From Qipengyuania citrea (GTDB taxonomy: Bacteria; Pseudomonadota; Alphaproteobacteria; Sphingomonadales; Sphingomonadaceae): DNA of 64,000 nucleotides. Below the pieces are notes generated by a model, which saw only the letters and a program-made list of their open reading frames with translations, was not told the DNA's origin and did not search any database. Shown piece after piece: positions 51,396 to 61,191 of this stretch; position 1 is the stretch's first letter; each line of letters begins with the position of its first letter. The stretch spans positions 806,001 to 870,000 of the forward strand of contig NZ_JALJZT010000002.1 in assembly GCF_024171405.1 (NCBI RefSeq), written 5' to 3'. A program made the translations under genes and the position numbers.

Positions 51396-51455
51396 TCGTT
51401 CTAGGATGGGGAGCGAAGTGCGCTAAGGAAACCCCCAAAGAGGAGATTCGAACCC

Positions 51456-51728
51456 GTGTCAGGACCCGTCCAGCAGGAAATGGAACGCCTTTTGAGCCAG
51501 GCATTCAGCCCGACCCGGCTCGAAGTGATCAATGACAGCGCCAAGCATGCCGGCCATTCGGGCGACGACGGCAGCGGCGAATCGCATTTCACCGTGGTGA
51601 TCGAAGCCGCCGCCTTTGCCGACCAGAGCCGCCTCGAACGCCAGCGGATGGTGAACCGCGCGCTTGGCGACATCCCCGGCGAGCGTGTCCATGCGCTGGC
51701 CATCCAGGCTTCGGCCCCGACCAGCTAG
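51456..51728 (+). CDS. BolA-family protein
   Basis: A 90-residue BolA-like protein with RLEVINDSAKHAGHSGDDGS, GESHFTVVIEAAAFADQSRL and RMVNRALGDIPGERVHALAI. BolA partners with monothiol glutaredoxins in iron-sulfur or redox signalling. The start is GTG at 51456 with AGGAGA upstream. It is divergent from the J-domain gene across 60 bases and is followed by pirin. Confidence 0.92.
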   Translation: MSGPVQQEMERLLSQAFSPTRLEVINDSAKHAGHSGDDGSGESHFTVVIEAAAFADQSRLERQRMVNRALGDIPGERVHALAIQASAPTS

Positions 51729-51741
51729 GAGGTTCGCGAAG

Positions 51742-52632
51742 ATGAGCCAGATCGACCAGGTCCTTGTCCCGACTACGCACGATCTCGGCCAGTTTACGGT
51801 CCACCGCGTGCTGCCCGCGCGCCAGCGCAGCATGGTCGGGCCATTCATCTTCGTCGACCAGTTCGGTCCCGCACAGCTCGATCTTGGCGCGGGCATGGAT
51901 GTCCGCCCGCACCCGCACATCAATCTCGCCACGGTGACCTGGCTGTTCGAAGGCGCGATCGACCACCGCGACAGCCTCGGCACGTTTTCGACCATCCGCC
52001 CCGGACAGGTCAATCTGATGACCGCCGGGCGCGGCATCGTCCATTCGGAACGCTCGCCCGATGCGGAACGCAGGGGCGGACCCAAGCTGTACGGTATGCA
52101 GACCTGGCTGGCGCTGCCCGACGGGCGCGAGGAAATCGATCCTGCCTTCGAAGCGATTACCGACCTGCCGGTGATCGAAGACGGGCGCGCCACGGCGATC
52201 GTCATCATGGGCGAACTGTGGGGCGAACGCGCGCCGACGACGACTCACGCAGCAACGATCTATGCCGAGATCGTGTTGGGCGCGGGCGGCGCGATCCCGC
52301 TCGAAGACGATGCCGACGAACGCGCGGTCATGCTGGTCGGCGGCGACGCGAGCGTCGATGGCCATGCGCTGAAGGAATTCGAGCTCGCCGTGCTCCAGCC
52401 GGGGCGGGACATGACGCTGGCGAGCACAGGCGGTGCACGAGTGATGCTGATGGGCGGCGAGGCGTTCACCACCCCGCGCCATGCGTGGTGGAATTTTGTC
52501 AGTTCGAGCCGCGAGCGTATCGAGCAGGCGAAGCAGGATTGGCGCCAGGACCGCTTTCCCAAAGTCCCGGGAGACGAGGATGAGCGCATCCCGCTGCCCG
52601 AGGGCGCGCCGAAGACCGTAACCTATCCTTGA
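51742..52632 (+). CDS. Pirin-family protein
   Basis: A 296-residue bicupin. The metal site is in the N-terminal cupin: VRPHPHINLATVTWLFEGAI and NLMTAGRGIVHSERSPD, giving HPH, then H and E of the pirin motif. Some pirins act as quercetinases or as iron-dependent regulators. The start ATG 51742 lies 13 bases after bolA. An SDR gene follows 9 bases later. Confidence 0.9.
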   Translation: MSQIDQVLVPTTHDLGQFTVHRVLPARQRSMVGPFIFVDQFGPAQLDLGAGMDVRPHPHINLATVTWLFEGAIDHRDSLGTFSTIRPGQVNLMTAGRGIVHSERSPDAERRGGPKLYGMQTWLALPDGREEIDPAFEAITDLPVIEDGRATAIVIMGELWGERAPTTTHAATIYAEIVLGAGGAIPLEDDADERAVMLVGGDASVDGHALKEFELAVLQPGRDMTLASTGGARVMLMGGEAFTTPRHAWWNFVSSSRERIEQAKQDWRQDRFPKVPGDEDERIPLPEGAPKTVTYP

Positions 52633-52641
52633 GGGGGGAGA

Positions 52642-53460
52642 ATGATGAGTTTCGAAGGTAAGACCGCCTGGATCACGGGCGCGAGCAGCGGCATTGGCGC
52701 CGCGCTCGCGCGTGAATGGGCAGCACGCGGCGCGCGTATCATCCTGTCGGGCCGAGACGCGGCGCGGCTGACGCAGGTCGCCGGCGGTATCGACGGCGAA
52801 ACGCTGATCCTGCCCTTCGACGTGCGCGACGAGGCCGCGATGAAAGCGGCAACGCAGCAGGCAATCGACTGGCACGGCGGGGTGGACATCTTCGTCGCCA
52901 ATGCGGGTATTTCGCAGCGCAGTGCGGCGGTCGATACCGACATGGCGGTATACCGCGAGATCATCGACATCGACCTCACCGCGCAGATCGCCGCGACACA
53001 GGCGCTGCTGCCCCATCTCGTCGCGCGGCAGAGCGGCACGCTCTTGTTCATCAGTTCGATCGCCGGCAAGGTCGGCGTGCCGATGCGCACCGCCTATTGC
53101 GCGGCCAAGTTCGGGCTCATCGGTTATGCCGACGCGCTTCGGGCTGAACTGTCGCAGCAGGGTGTTTCGGTGCATGTCGTGTGCCCCGGGTCGGTCGCCA
53201 CCGATGTCAGCCGCAATGCGCTGACCGCCAATGGCAGCAAGCGCGGACGCAGCGACAAGGTGATCGACAACGGCATTGCCCCGAATGAGGCCGCCAAACG
53301 GATCGTCGACGCGGTGGAGGCCAACCAGCGCGAGATCATCGTCGCCGAAGGCGTGGAAGAGGCGATGGGCGAACTGCGCCGGACACCCGATCAATTGCTC
53401 GACCAGGTCGCGGGCACGGTCGCGGCCGGATATATGGACAAGATGAAGGCAGACAATTGA
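52642..53460 (+). CDS. Short-chain dehydrogenase/reductase
   Basis: A 272-residue NAD(P)-dependent oxidoreductase with the nucleotide loop TGASSGIG, NAGIS, and the catalytic SSIAGKVGVPMRTAYCAAK (Ser, Tyr-x3-Lys). Substrate cannot be inferred. It is preceded by pirin and followed by a hydrolase; the three are on one strand. The alternative ATG one codon later is equally possible. Confidence 0.9.
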   Translation: MMSFEGKTAWITGASSGIGAALAREWAARGARIILSGRDAARLTQVAGGIDGETLILPFDVRDEAAMKAATQQAIDWHGGVDIFVANAGISQRSAAVDTDMAVYREIIDIDLTAQIAATQALLPHLVARQSGTLLFISSIAGKVGVPMRTAYCAAKFGLIGYADALRAELSQQGVSVHVVCPGSVATDVSRNALTANGSKRGRSDKVIDNGIAPNEAAKRIVDAVEANQREIIVAEGVEEAMGELRRTPDQLLDQVAGTVAAGYMDKMKADN

Positions 53461-53462
53461 GC

Positions 53463-54365
53463 ATGCCGCTGCAGCAGAAGCGCGTGGTGCTGGCGAACGG
53501 CATCGAGCTCGACGTGGTGGACGAAGGCCCGCGCGATGCGCCCGTGCTGATCTTCCTGCACGGCTTTCCCGAAAGCCATCGTACCTGGCGCAACCAGATC
53601 CCGCATTTCTCCGACCGCTTTCGCTGCATCGCGCCCGACCAGCGCGGCTATCGCGGGTCGTCCAAGCCGCAGGAGGTCGAGGCCTATACGCCCGACAAGC
53701 TGGTGGGCGATGTGTTCCTGCTCGCCGATGCGCTGGGGGTCGAGACTTTCACCATCGTCGGTCACGATTGGGGCGGCGCGATCGCGTGGGGCGTGGCCTA
53801 TGGCGGCATGGCAAACGGCCGCGTCACGCGCGCGATCATTGCCAATGCACCGCATCCGGTGCTGTTTCCCAAGCTGCTCTACACCAATCGCCAGCAGCGC
53901 GAGGCGAGCCAGTATTTTACCGAGTTCCGCGACCCGGCAAATGATGCGCTGGTGCGCGAACATGGCCTTGCCCCGCTGCTGATGAAGGCCTTCGAAGGCC
54001 AGGTCATGAGCAGGATCGAGGAAGATGAAGCCGCAGCAATGCTGAAGGACTGGTCCGATCCCGATGCCGCGTTCGGAATGCTGAACTATTACCGCGCCAG
54101 CCCGATGGAGGTGTTGCCGCTCGATGCGCCCTACGACCTTCCCGAGGATTACCAGCCCTACCCGCTGCCGAAACTTACGCTGCCGACTCTTGTGATCTGG
54201 GCGATGGCCGACGAGGCCCTGCCGCCGGCAAATCTCGAGGGGCTGGACGAAGTGATTGCGGACCCGGAAGTCGTGCAAGTCCCCGACTGTGGACATTTCG
54301 TTCAGTGGGAAGCACCCACCGCCTTCAACGCAGCGGTCGACGCGTTTCTCGAACGCACCGCCTGA
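53463..54365 (+). CDS. Alpha/beta hydrolase, epoxide-hydrolase-like
   Basis: A 300-residue hydrolase with LHGFPESHRTWRNQIPHF, nucleophile elbow GHDWGGA (Asp) and DCGHFVQWEAPTAF (His). It has the epoxide-hydrolase/haloalkane-dehalogenase signature. The ATG at 53463 is used; the TTG overlapping the SDR stop is an alternative. The stop abuts the convergent DUF2332 gene's stop with no gap. It is a second protein of the same kind as the one in the oxidase operon, but not close enough to call a duplicate. Confidence 0.86.
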   Translation: MPLQQKRVVLANGIELDVVDEGPRDAPVLIFLHGFPESHRTWRNQIPHFSDRFRCIAPDQRGYRGSSKPQEVEAYTPDKLVGDVFLLADALGVETFTIVGHDWGGAIAWGVAYGGMANGRVTRAIIANAPHPVLFPKLLYTNRQQREASQYFTEFRDPANDALVREHGLAPLLMKAFEGQVMSRIEEDEAAAMLKDWSDPDAAFGMLNYYRASPMEVLPLDAPYDLPEDYQPYPLPKLTLPTLVIWAMADEALPPANLEGLDEVIADPEVVQVPDCGHFVQWEAPTAFNAAVDAFLERTA

Positions 54366-55457
54366 TCAGCCGGCCCATTCGATCCAAGCGCCGTGCGGAT
54401 GCGCGGTGGCAAGCTGCTGCCAGCTGTCCCCGCCCGGCCAGTAGCGCACCGTCAATTCGTGTTGGTGGGTGTCGCGGTTGGCCTCGAGACTTACCCAGGC
54501 AAGCGGCGTGGTTTCGCCCGCGCGCTTGCCGGCCGCTTCCATCAGGGCGACGATCCGCTCGCGCTCACCCGCGGGGATATATTGCCAGACCACCGAATGC
54601 ATCAGCACCCGCGTGGTCCCTTCGGGCTGCGGCTCGCCAAGCCGGGCCTCGAGAAAATCGGCCGCATTCATCCGCGCGATCTCGGGCGGGAAAGTGTTCG
54701 CGGCTTCGACCGCGGCGTCCATGCGCGCGAAACGCTCGGTAAACTCGGGCCAGATGTAGGCTTTCAGGCGCAAGGCTTGCGCCTGATCGGTGAGGTCCAC
54801 GGGGGCGACATCGCACCCTCGCGCGCCGACGATATCGAAGCTGCGCGCAGGCGGCGCCTCCCCGCGCCATTCGGGCACAAGTTTCATGCGCGAGGTCTTC
54901 GGCCCCACCGCCACCCCGCCCAATTCGTAGCGATAGCGCCGCATCATCAGGTTGATCCCTGCGCTCGATCCAATCTCGAGCAGGTCTAGATCGGCGGGCA
55001 GACCGCGATCCACCAGCCACAGGAAAGCCGCGGCGAAATTGGCCGACCGCCCCGCCTCATTGGTCTGCGGCGGTCCGTCGAGCCAGGGCATGAGATAGGG
55101 TTCGTGCCGCTCGATCGCATCGGCGATCAGTTCGGCGGCATGGGTGGGGCCCAGCCCTTCGTAGATCGGGGCCAGCGCGGGTTCTTCCCCCCCAAGGTGC
55201 AGCGCATGCAGCCCGCCCGCGATACGCAAGGGCAAGGCATCGGCCAGCGCCGGTCCGGCCCAGCGCCGCACCCGGCGCATCACCGCCCCGCCGCGTTCGG
55301 TGTCGAGCAATTGGTACAACGCCTCGCAGACCAGCGCGGTAATCGGCGCCCCGCTGTCGCGGCAATAGGCGACCTGGTTTTCGAACGCCCGCGCCACTGC
55401 CTCGGGGCCGATGGCCCCCGGTTCGGTTACGCGATACTGAGCCTTGTCGATCGCCAT
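54366..55457 (-). CDS. DUF2332-family protein
   Basis: A 363-residue protein with [20 protein letters not shown] near the N-terminus, [20 protein letters not shown] (an AdoMet-like glycine loop), and [17 protein letters not shown]. This matches DUF2332, a group resembling class I methyltransferases with no proven reaction. The gene faces hisG divergently, 36 bases away, and converges with the preceding hydrolase. Confidence 0.84.
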   Translation of the reverse strand: MAIDKAQYRVTEPGAIGPEAVARAFENQVAYCRDSGAPITALVCEALYQLLDTERGGAVMRRVRRWAGPALADALPLRIAGGLHALHLGGEEPALAPIYEGLGPTHAAELIADAIERHEPYLMPWLDGPPQTNEAGRSANFAAAFLWLVDRGLPADLDLLEIGSSAGINLMMRRYRYELGGVAVGPKTSRMKLVPEWRGEAPPARSFDIVGARGCDVAPVDLTDQAQALRLKAYIWPEFTERFARMDAAVEAANTFPPEIARMNAADFLEARLGEPQPEGTTRVLMHSVVWQYIPAGERERIVALMEAAGKRAGETTPLAWVSLEANRDTHQHELTVRYWPGGDSWQQLATAHPHGAWIEWAG

Positions 55458-55493
55458 TGCCCTTTACACCCCCGCTGCCTATCTGCGCTTTCC

Positions 55494-56150
55494 ATGAATG
55501 ATCGCCTGACCTTCGCCGTTCCCAAGGGCCGCATCCTCGACGAGGCGCTGCCGGTCATGGCGCGTGCCGGCGTGGTGCCGGAAGATGGCTTTCACGACAA
55601 GGCCAACCGCTCGCTGACATTTGCCACCACGCGCGAGGACATGCACCTCATCCGCGTGCGCGCTTTCGACGTGGCGACCTTTGTGGCGCATGGCGCGGCA
55701 CAGCTAGGTATCGTCGGATCGGACGTGATCGAGGAATTCGATTATGCCGATCTCTACGCCCCCGTCGATCTCGACATCGGCCATTGCCATTTGTCGGTGG
55801 CCGAACCCAGGGAAGGCGGCGCCAGTGTCGATGGCGCCAGCCATTTGCGCGTCGCGACCAAATACCCCAACCTCACGCGCCGCCATTTCGAGCGGCAGGG
55901 CATCCAGGCCGAATGCGTCAAGCTCAACGGGGCGATGGAAATCGCCCCCGCGCTAGGCCTTGCGGGGCGGATCGTCGATCTCGTTTCGACGGGCACCACC
56001 CTGCGCGAAAACGGCCTCGTCGAAACCAGCCGCATCCTCGACATTTCCGCGCGCCTGATCGTCAACCGGGCGGCGCTGAAAACCGATCCGCGGGTCGCCG
56101 CGCTGGTCGAGGGCTTTCGCGCCGATGCAGCGAAACGCGAGGCCGCCTGA
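55494..56150 (+). CDS. hisG: ATP phosphoribosyltransferase HisG (short form)
   Basis: A 218-residue enzyme that starts histidine synthesis by joining PRPP to [36 protein letters not shown] and the PRPP loop [15 protein letters not shown] are clear. The short form lacks the regulatory domain and needs HisZ, which is not in the window. It begins at ATG 55494 and its stop overlaps the hisD start (TGATG). Confidence 0.95.
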   Translation: MNDRLTFAVPKGRILDEALPVMARAGVVPEDGFHDKANRSLTFATTREDMHLIRVRAFDVATFVAHGAAQLGIVGSDVIEEFDYADLYAPVDLDIGHCHLSVAEPREGGASVDGASHLRVATKYPNLTRRHFERQGIQAECVKLNGAMEIAPALGLAGRIVDLVSTGTTLRENGLVETSRILDISARLIVNRAALKTDPRVAALVEGFRADAAKREAA

Positions 56151-57439
56151 TGCAGTGGCTGAGAACTTCGGCTGAAGACTTCGAGAACGCCTTCGCGCGC
56201 ATCGTGCGCAACCGGCGCGAGAGCGATGGCCAGGTCGGCCGCGATGTCGCGAACATGATCAACGAAGTGCGCGAGCGCGGCGATGATGCGCTGGTGGATT
56301 ACACCACGCGCTTCGATCACCACCGGCTGAGTGAAGACAGCGACTGGCGCATCGACCCCGCCGAGTGCCACGCCGCCTATGACGCGCTCGATGCGGGATT
56401 GCGCGATGCGCTCGAACTCGCGGCCAGCCGCATCCGCGCCTATCATGAAGGGCAATTGCCCGAGGATCGCGATTATACCGACGATATCGGCATGCGGCTG
56501 GGTGCCCGCTGGAACGCGGTCGATGCGGCCGGTCTTTATGTTCCGGGTGGACGCGCGGCCTATCCCTCATCGCTGCTGATGAATGCGATTCCCGCCAAGG
56601 TCGCGGGCGTCGAACGGCTGGTGGTCACCACCCCGACCCCCAAGGGCGAGGTCAATCCGCTCGTGCTCGCCGCCGCGCATATCGCGGGCGTGGACGAAAT
56701 CTGGCGGGTCGGCGGGGCGCAAGCCGTAGCCGCGCTCGCCTATGGCACCAAGCGGATCGGCAAGGTCGATGTCATCGCCGGGCCGGGCAATGCCTGGGTC
56801 GCCGAGGCCAAGCGCCAGCTGTACGGCGTGGTCGGTATCGACATGGTCGCCGGGCCCAGCGAGATCCTCGTGATCGCCGATGGCAACAACAATCCCGACT
56901 GGATCGCCGCCGACCTGCTCAGCCAGGCCGAACACGACCCGACCAGCCAGTCGATCCTGATTACCGATAGCGAGCAGCTGGCGCGGCAGGTCGAGGATTC
57001 GATCGATGTGTCGCTGGGCAAGCTGTCGACTGCCAAGACCGCCAAGACAAGCTGGGATGACCACGGGCTGATCGTGCTCGTCGACAATCTCTCAGAGGCA
57101 CCGGCTCTCGCCGATCGGCTGGCCGCGGAACATGTCGAACTGATGGTCGATGACCCGCAGGCGCTGTTCGACCGGATGCGCCATGCCGGCAGCGTCTTCC
57201 TCGGCCGGCATACTCCCGAAGCGGTGGGCGACTATATCGCCGGCCCCAACCACGTCCTTCCCACCGGTCGCCGCGCGCGCTTCGCCAGCGGGCTGTCGGT
57301 GCTCGATTTCATGAAGCGCACCAGCTTTATCGATGCTTCCCAAGCCGCGCTGGCCGCCATCGGCCCCGCAGCGGTAAAGCTGGCCGAAGCCGAAGGCCTC
57401 CCCGCGCATGCCCTATCGATTTCCACGAGACTGAAATGA
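56150..57439 (+). CDS. hisD: Histidinol dehydrogenase
   Basis: A 429-residue zinc enzyme catalysing the last two oxidations to histidine. Family blocks include GLYVPGGRAAYPSSLLMNAI, EIWRVGGAQAVAALAYGTK, VDVIAGPGNAWVAEAKRQLY, LLSQAEHDPTSQSILIT and GPNHVLPTGRRARFASGLSV. The start overlaps the hisG stop by one base and its stop overlaps the nusB start (ATGA). It is translationally coupled to both. Confidence 0.96.
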   Translation: MQWLRTSAEDFENAFARIVRNRRESDGQVGRDVANMINEVRERGDDALVDYTTRFDHHRLSEDSDWRIDPAECHAAYDALDAGLRDALELAASRIRAYHEGQLPEDRDYTDDIGMRLGARWNAVDAAGLYVPGGRAAYPSSLLMNAIPAKVAGVERLVVTTPTPKGEVNPLVLAAAHIAGVDEIWRVGGAQAVAALAYGTKRIGKVDVIAGPGNAWVAEAKRQLYGVVGIDMVAGPSEILVIADGNNNPDWIAADLLSQAEHDPTSQSILITDSEQLARQVEDSIDVSLGKLSTAKTAKTSWDDHGLIVLVDNLSEAPALADRLAAEHVELMVDDPQALFDRMRHAGSVFLGRHTPEAVGDYIAGPNHVLPTGRRARFASGLSVLDFMKRTSFIDASQAALAAIGPAAVKLAEAEGLPAHALSISTRLK

Positions 57440-57888
57440 GCCAGAACCCAAAATCCCAGGCGCGCAGCGCCGCCCGCCTTGGCGCTGTCCAGGCGCTTTA
57501 CCAGCAGCATATGGAGGGCACCAAGCTTGCCCGCCTGCTCGACGAATTCCACCAGCACCGCCTCGGCCGCGTGATCGAGGACGAGGAATATGCCGATGCC
57601 GACACCGACTTCTTCGATGATATCGTCGGCGGGGTGGATGCGCGGCGCGAGGAAATCGACGAGCGCCTGACCGCGCGTCTGGCGCAGGGCTGGACGCTGG
57701 CGCGCCTCGACAAGACCATGCTGCAGATATTGCGCGCGGGCACCTACGAACTGATCGCCCGGCCCGATGTGCCCAAGGCCAGTTCGATCAGCGAATATGT
57801 CGATGTCGCCAAGGCGTTCTTCGACGATCGCGAGGCGAAATTCGTGAATGGCATTCTCGATGCAGTGGCCAAAGAGGCGGGGCGCTGA
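57436..57888 (+). CDS. nusB: Transcription antitermination factor NusB
   Basis: A 150-residue all-helical RNA-binding protein: ARLGAVQALYQQHMEG, DADTDFFDDIVGGVDARREE, WTLARLDKTMLQILRAGTYE and YVDVAKAFFDDREAKFVNGI, then LDAVAKE. It binds BoxA of rRNA transcripts with S10. It overlaps hisD (ATGA) and its stop codon overlaps the CTG start of thiL by three bases. Confidence 0.96.
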   Translation: MSQNPKSQARSAARLGAVQALYQQHMEGTKLARLLDEFHQHRLGRVIEDEEYADADTDFFDDIVGGVDARREEIDERLTARLAQGWTLARLDKTMLQILRAGTYELIARPDVPKASSISEYVDVAKAFFDDREAKFVNGILDAVAKEAGR

Positions 57889-58745
57889 ACGAAAGCGCGT
57901 TCGTCGCCGCGCTGAAGGCGCTGGCCGACACCCCCGCCGCGCGCGGCCTCGACGATGATGCCGCGATTATCGAGATCGGCGGCGAACAGCTTATCCTGAC
58001 ACACGATACGCTGGTCCAGGGCGTCCATGTCCGCGAGGACGAGGACCCGGCCGATATCGCGTGGAAACTGGTCGCGGTGAACCTGTCGGATCTTGCCGCC
58101 AAAGGCGCCGCCCCCGTCGGGGTACTTGTATCGCACATGCTGGGTGAGGCCGACGAACGCTTCGTGACGGGCCTGCGCGAGGTGCTCGAAACCTATGCCG
58201 CCCCGCTGTTGGGCGGGGACACGGTGCGCGCCGATGGACGCCGCGTGTGGGGCTGTACCGCTATCGGCAGGGTCACGCACACGCCCGCTCCCGACCGCCG
58301 CAACGCCCGCGCGGGCGACGCGGTATTCGTCACCGGCACGCTTGGCCGGGCGATGCTGGGGCTGGTCGATCGCGGATCGGGAAGCGCCAACGACCTTGCC
58401 TATCGCCGCCCCCGTCCGCTGCTGGCCGAAGGGCATGCGCTGGCACCGCATGTCGGCGCAATGATGGATATCTCGGACGGCCTGCTGCTCGACGGCTGGC
58501 GTATGGCCAAAGCGAGCAATGTCGCCTTCGATCTCGATCGCGGCGCGATCCCTGTCGCCGACCCCGAACGAGCGGACGAATGCATGCGCTGGGGCGACGA
58601 TTACCAGCTGCTGTTCACCGCGTCGCCCAACGCCGATCTGCCCGTACCCGCAACGCGTATCGGAACGGTTGCAGGCGGTCCGGCCCAGCTCGCGCTGGAC
58701 GGGGACATCCTCACGCCCGAAGACGGTCTCGGCTACCGCCACTGA
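57885..58745 (+). CDS. thiL: Thiamine-monophosphate kinase ThiL, apparent CTG start
   Basis: A 286-residue kinase that phosphorylates thiamine monophosphate to the diphosphate. After the start it reads NESAFVAALKALADTPAARG, LDDDAAIIEI, LTHDTLVQGVHV, WKLVAVNLSDLAAKGAAPVG, LGGDTVRADG and MDISDGLLLDGWRMA, all in one frame. Homologues begin with an equivalent MNE... peptide. There is no ATG, GTG or TTG between the nusB end and that peptide; the only near-cognate codon in place is CTG at 57885, overlapping the nusB TGA (CTGA). The next possible start, GTG at 58077, would delete about 64 residues including the metal-binding Asp pair. A sequencing error is possible but not needed. Confidence 0.9.
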   Translation: MNESAFVAALKALADTPAARGLDDDAAIIEIGGEQLILTHDTLVQGVHVREDEDPADIAWKLVAVNLSDLAAKGAAPVGVLVSHMLGEADERFVTGLREVLETYAAPLLGGDTVRADGRRVWGCTAIGRVTHTPAPDRRNARAGDAVFVTGTLGRAMLGLVDRGSGSANDLAYRRPRPLLAEGHALAPHVGAMMDISDGLLLDGWRMAKASNVAFDLDRGAIPVADPERADECMRWGDDYQLLFTASPNADLPVPATRIGTVAGGPAQLALDGDILTPEDGLGYRH

Positions 58746-58796
58746 TCGGTTGCGCCGCACGCGCCTGGCAGGTTCCGATTGCTGCGCATTTCGGCC

Positions 58797-58824
58797 TTGT
58801 CACGCAACCCGCGCCGCTTATACC
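58797..58824 (+). promoter_or_regulatory. Probable hppA promoter
   Basis: TTGTCA (58797-58802) and TATACC (58819-58824) are separated by 16 bases, about 75 bases before the hppA start. The rest of the gap is GC-rich then shows an AT-rich run (CATAAATATAAAAATCAA) before a GGGAGGGG ribosome site. Confidence 0.5.
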
Positions 58825-58898
58825 TTTCCCCCACGCGCCCCGGCGTTTCCCACGGCGGGTCGCATAAATATAAAAATCAAACGGGAGGGGGAAATTTC

Positions 58899-61055
58899 GT
58901 GGACCTAGTTCTCATAGCAATTCTGCTGGGACTCGTGGCCGTCGTGTACGGCTTCGTCACCAGCCGCCAGGTGCTTGGCGCAGGCGCCGGCAACGAGCGA
59001 ATGCAGGAAATCGCGGCCGCAATCCAGGAAGGCGCTCAGGCCTATCTGAAACGTCAGTACACCACCATCGCGCTTGTCGGCGTAGTCGTGGCAGTGCTGG
59101 TATTCGTGTTCCTCGGCGTCGTTCCGACGATCGGCTTTGTTATCGGGGCGATCCTGTCGGGCCTCGCGGGCTTCATCGGGATGAACATCTCGGTGCGCGC
59201 CAACGTCCGTACGGCGGCAGCCGCGCAAAGCGGCTTGCAGCAGGGCCTGACCCTTGCCTTTCGGGCTGGCGCGATCACCGGCATGCTCGTGGCCGGCCTC
59301 GCGCTGCTCGCGATCGCGGTGTTCTTCTGGTACCTCACCGGCCCGGGCGGACATGCGCCCAACAGCCGTGAAGTTATCGATGGTCTCATCGGCCTCGCCT
59401 TCGGTGCCTCGCTGATCTCGATCTTCGCGCGTCTTGGCGGCGGGATTTTCACCAAGGCCGCCGATGTCGGTGCCGACCTCGTCGGCAAGGTCGAAGCGGG
59501 CATTCCCGAAGACGATCCGCGCAACCCTGCGGTCATCGCCGACAATGTCGGTGACAATGTCGGCGACTGCGCGGGCATGGCTGCCGATCTGTTCGAAACC
59601 TATGTCGTCACCGTGGGTGCCACCATGGTCCTCACCGCGCTACTGTTCGGCGACGCGCTGGGCGACCTGCTCATGCCGATGATGACCCTGCCGCTACTGA
59701 TCGGCGGTGCATGTATCGTCACCAGCATCATCGGGACCTATTTCGTGAAGCTCGGCAAGGGCAGCACGAATGTGATGGGCGCGATGTACAAGGGCTTCAT
59801 CATCACCGCCGTGCTGGCGGTACCGCTGATCTGGCTGGTCATGGACCAGGCGCTTGGCGGGATGGCCACCGAAATCGGCGGCGCACCCGCCGGGATCGAC
59901 CCGGGCGCCCCGCTGGCGGAAGAAGGCATGGCCGAACAGGTTCGCACCTTCACCGGCTGGGACCTGTTCTGGAGTTCGGTCGTCGGTCTAGCCATCACCG
60001 GTCTGATCATCTGGATCACCGAATACTACACCGGCACCAATTTCCGCCCGGTGAAGTCGATCGCCAAGGCTTCGGAGACGGGTCATGGCACCAATGTGAT
60101 CCAGGGCCTGGCAATCAGCCTTGAATCGACCGCGCTGCCGACGATCGTGATCGTCGCCGGCATCATCGCCTCCTTCCAGCTCGCCGGGCTGATGGGGATC
60201 GCCTATGCGGCCACCGCCATGTTGGCGCTGGCAGGCATGGTCGTGGCGCTCGATGCCTATGGTCCGGTGACCGACAATGCCGGCGGGATCGCCGAAATGG
60301 CCGGTCTCGACGACAGCGTGCGCGAAAAGACCGATCTGCTCGACGCGGTGGGCAACACCACCAAGGCAGTGACCAAGGGCTATGCCATTGGTTCGGCGGG
60401 TCTGGGCGCACTGGTGCTGTTCGCGGCCTATACGACCGACCTCGCGGAGTTCTTCCCCGATGCGGACGTCGATTTCAGCCTCGAAAACCCCTACGTGATC
60501 GTCGGCCTGCTGCTTGGTGCACTGCTCCCGTACCTGTTCGGTGCGATGGGCATGACCGCCGTGGGCCGCGCCGCCGGCGACGTGGTCAAGGATGTGCGCG
60601 ACCAGTTCGCGGGCGATGCGGGGATCATGGCGGGCACCAGCAAGCCCGACTATGCCCGCACGGTGGACCTCGTGACCAAGGCCGCGATCAAGGAAATGAT
60701 CGTGCCCTCATTGCTACCCGTGCTGGCGCCGATCGTGGTCTACTACGCGATCTACTTCCTGGCTGGACAGGAGAACGCCTTCGCCGCTGTCGGGGCCCTG
60801 CTCCTCGGCGTGATCATCGGCGGGATCTTCGTGGCCTTGTCGATGACCGCCGGTGGCGGTGCATGGGACAATGCGAAGAAATATATCGAGGACGGCCATC
60901 ACGGCGGCAAGGGCAGCGAAGCCCACAAGGCCGCAGTGACCGGCGATACCGTGGGCGATCCCTACAAGGACACCGCGGGTCCGGCGGTGAACCCGATGAT
61001 CAAGATCACCAATATCGTCGCCCTGTTGCTGCTGGCAGCACTTGCGGCGGGCTGA
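58899..61055 (+). CDS. hppA: Proton-translocating membrane pyrophosphatase HppA
   Basis: A 718-residue polytopic ion pump that couples pyrophosphate hydrolysis to proton export. Substrate-binding motifs [20 protein letters not shown] and [20 protein letters not shown] are complete, as are [18 protein letters not shown] and [19 protein letters not shown]. The [10 protein letters not shown] segment has Lys where K-dependent pumps have Ala, which points to the K-independent, H-pumping class. Start is GTG at 58899, with an AGGGGG site. A terminator follows the stop. Confidence 0.96.
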   Translation: MDLVLIAILLGLVAVVYGFVTSRQVLGAGAGNERMQEIAAAIQEGAQAYLKRQYTTIALVGVVVAVLVFVFLGVVPTIGFVIGAILSGLAGFIGMNISVRANVRTAAAAQSGLQQGLTLAFRAGAITGMLVAGLALLAIAVFFWYLTGPGGHAPNSREVIDGLIGLAFGASLISIFARLGGGIFTKAADVGADLVGKVEAGIPEDDPRNPAVIADNVGDNVGDCAGMAADLFETYVVTVGATMVLTALLFGDALGDLLMPMMTLPLLIGGACIVTSIIGTYFVKLGKGSTNVMGAMYKGFIITAVLAVPLIWLVMDQALGGMATEIGGAPAGIDPGAPLAEEGMAEQVRTFTGWDLFWSSVVGLAITGLIIWITEYYTGTNFRPVKSIAKASETGHGTNVIQGLAISLESTALPTIVIVAGIIASFQLAGLMGIAYAATAMLALAGMVVALDAYGPVTDNAGGIAEMAGLDDSVREKTDLLDAVGNTTKAVTKGYAIGSAGLGALVLFAAYTTDLAEFFPDADVDFSLENPYVIVGLLLGALLPYLFGAMGMTAVGRAAGDVVKDVRDQFAGDAGIMAGTSKPDYARTVDLVTKAAIKEMIVPSLLPVLAPIVVYYAIYFLAGQENAFAAVGALLLGVIIGGIFVALSMTAGGGAWDNAKKYIEDGHHGGKGSEAHKAAVTGDTVGDPYKDTAGPAVNPMIKITNIVALLLLAALAAG

Positions 61056-61077
61056 TCTCCGACCCAACCAAGTCGAG

Positions 61078-61116
61078 GGGCGGCGGCATCACCAGGTGCC
61101 GCCGCCCTTCCCTTTT
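61078..61116 (+). terminator. Rho-independent terminator after hppA
   Basis: GGGCGGCGGCA (61078-61088) pairs exactly with TGCCGCCGCCC (61097-61107), an 11-bp stem with an 8-base loop, followed by TTCCCTTTT. It lies 22 bases after the hppA stop. Confidence 0.88.
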
Positions 61117-61191
61117 AGCGCCATCCTTTTCAGCGCGTTAACCGAGTTTAAGCGCCTTGCTCCCTAAGCTATCGCCCCAAAGGAGGGCCGA

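Noticed and set aside
51589..53394. 601-codon minus-strand open frame
   Set aside because: It is antisense to pirin and the SDR gene, both of which have intact motifs.
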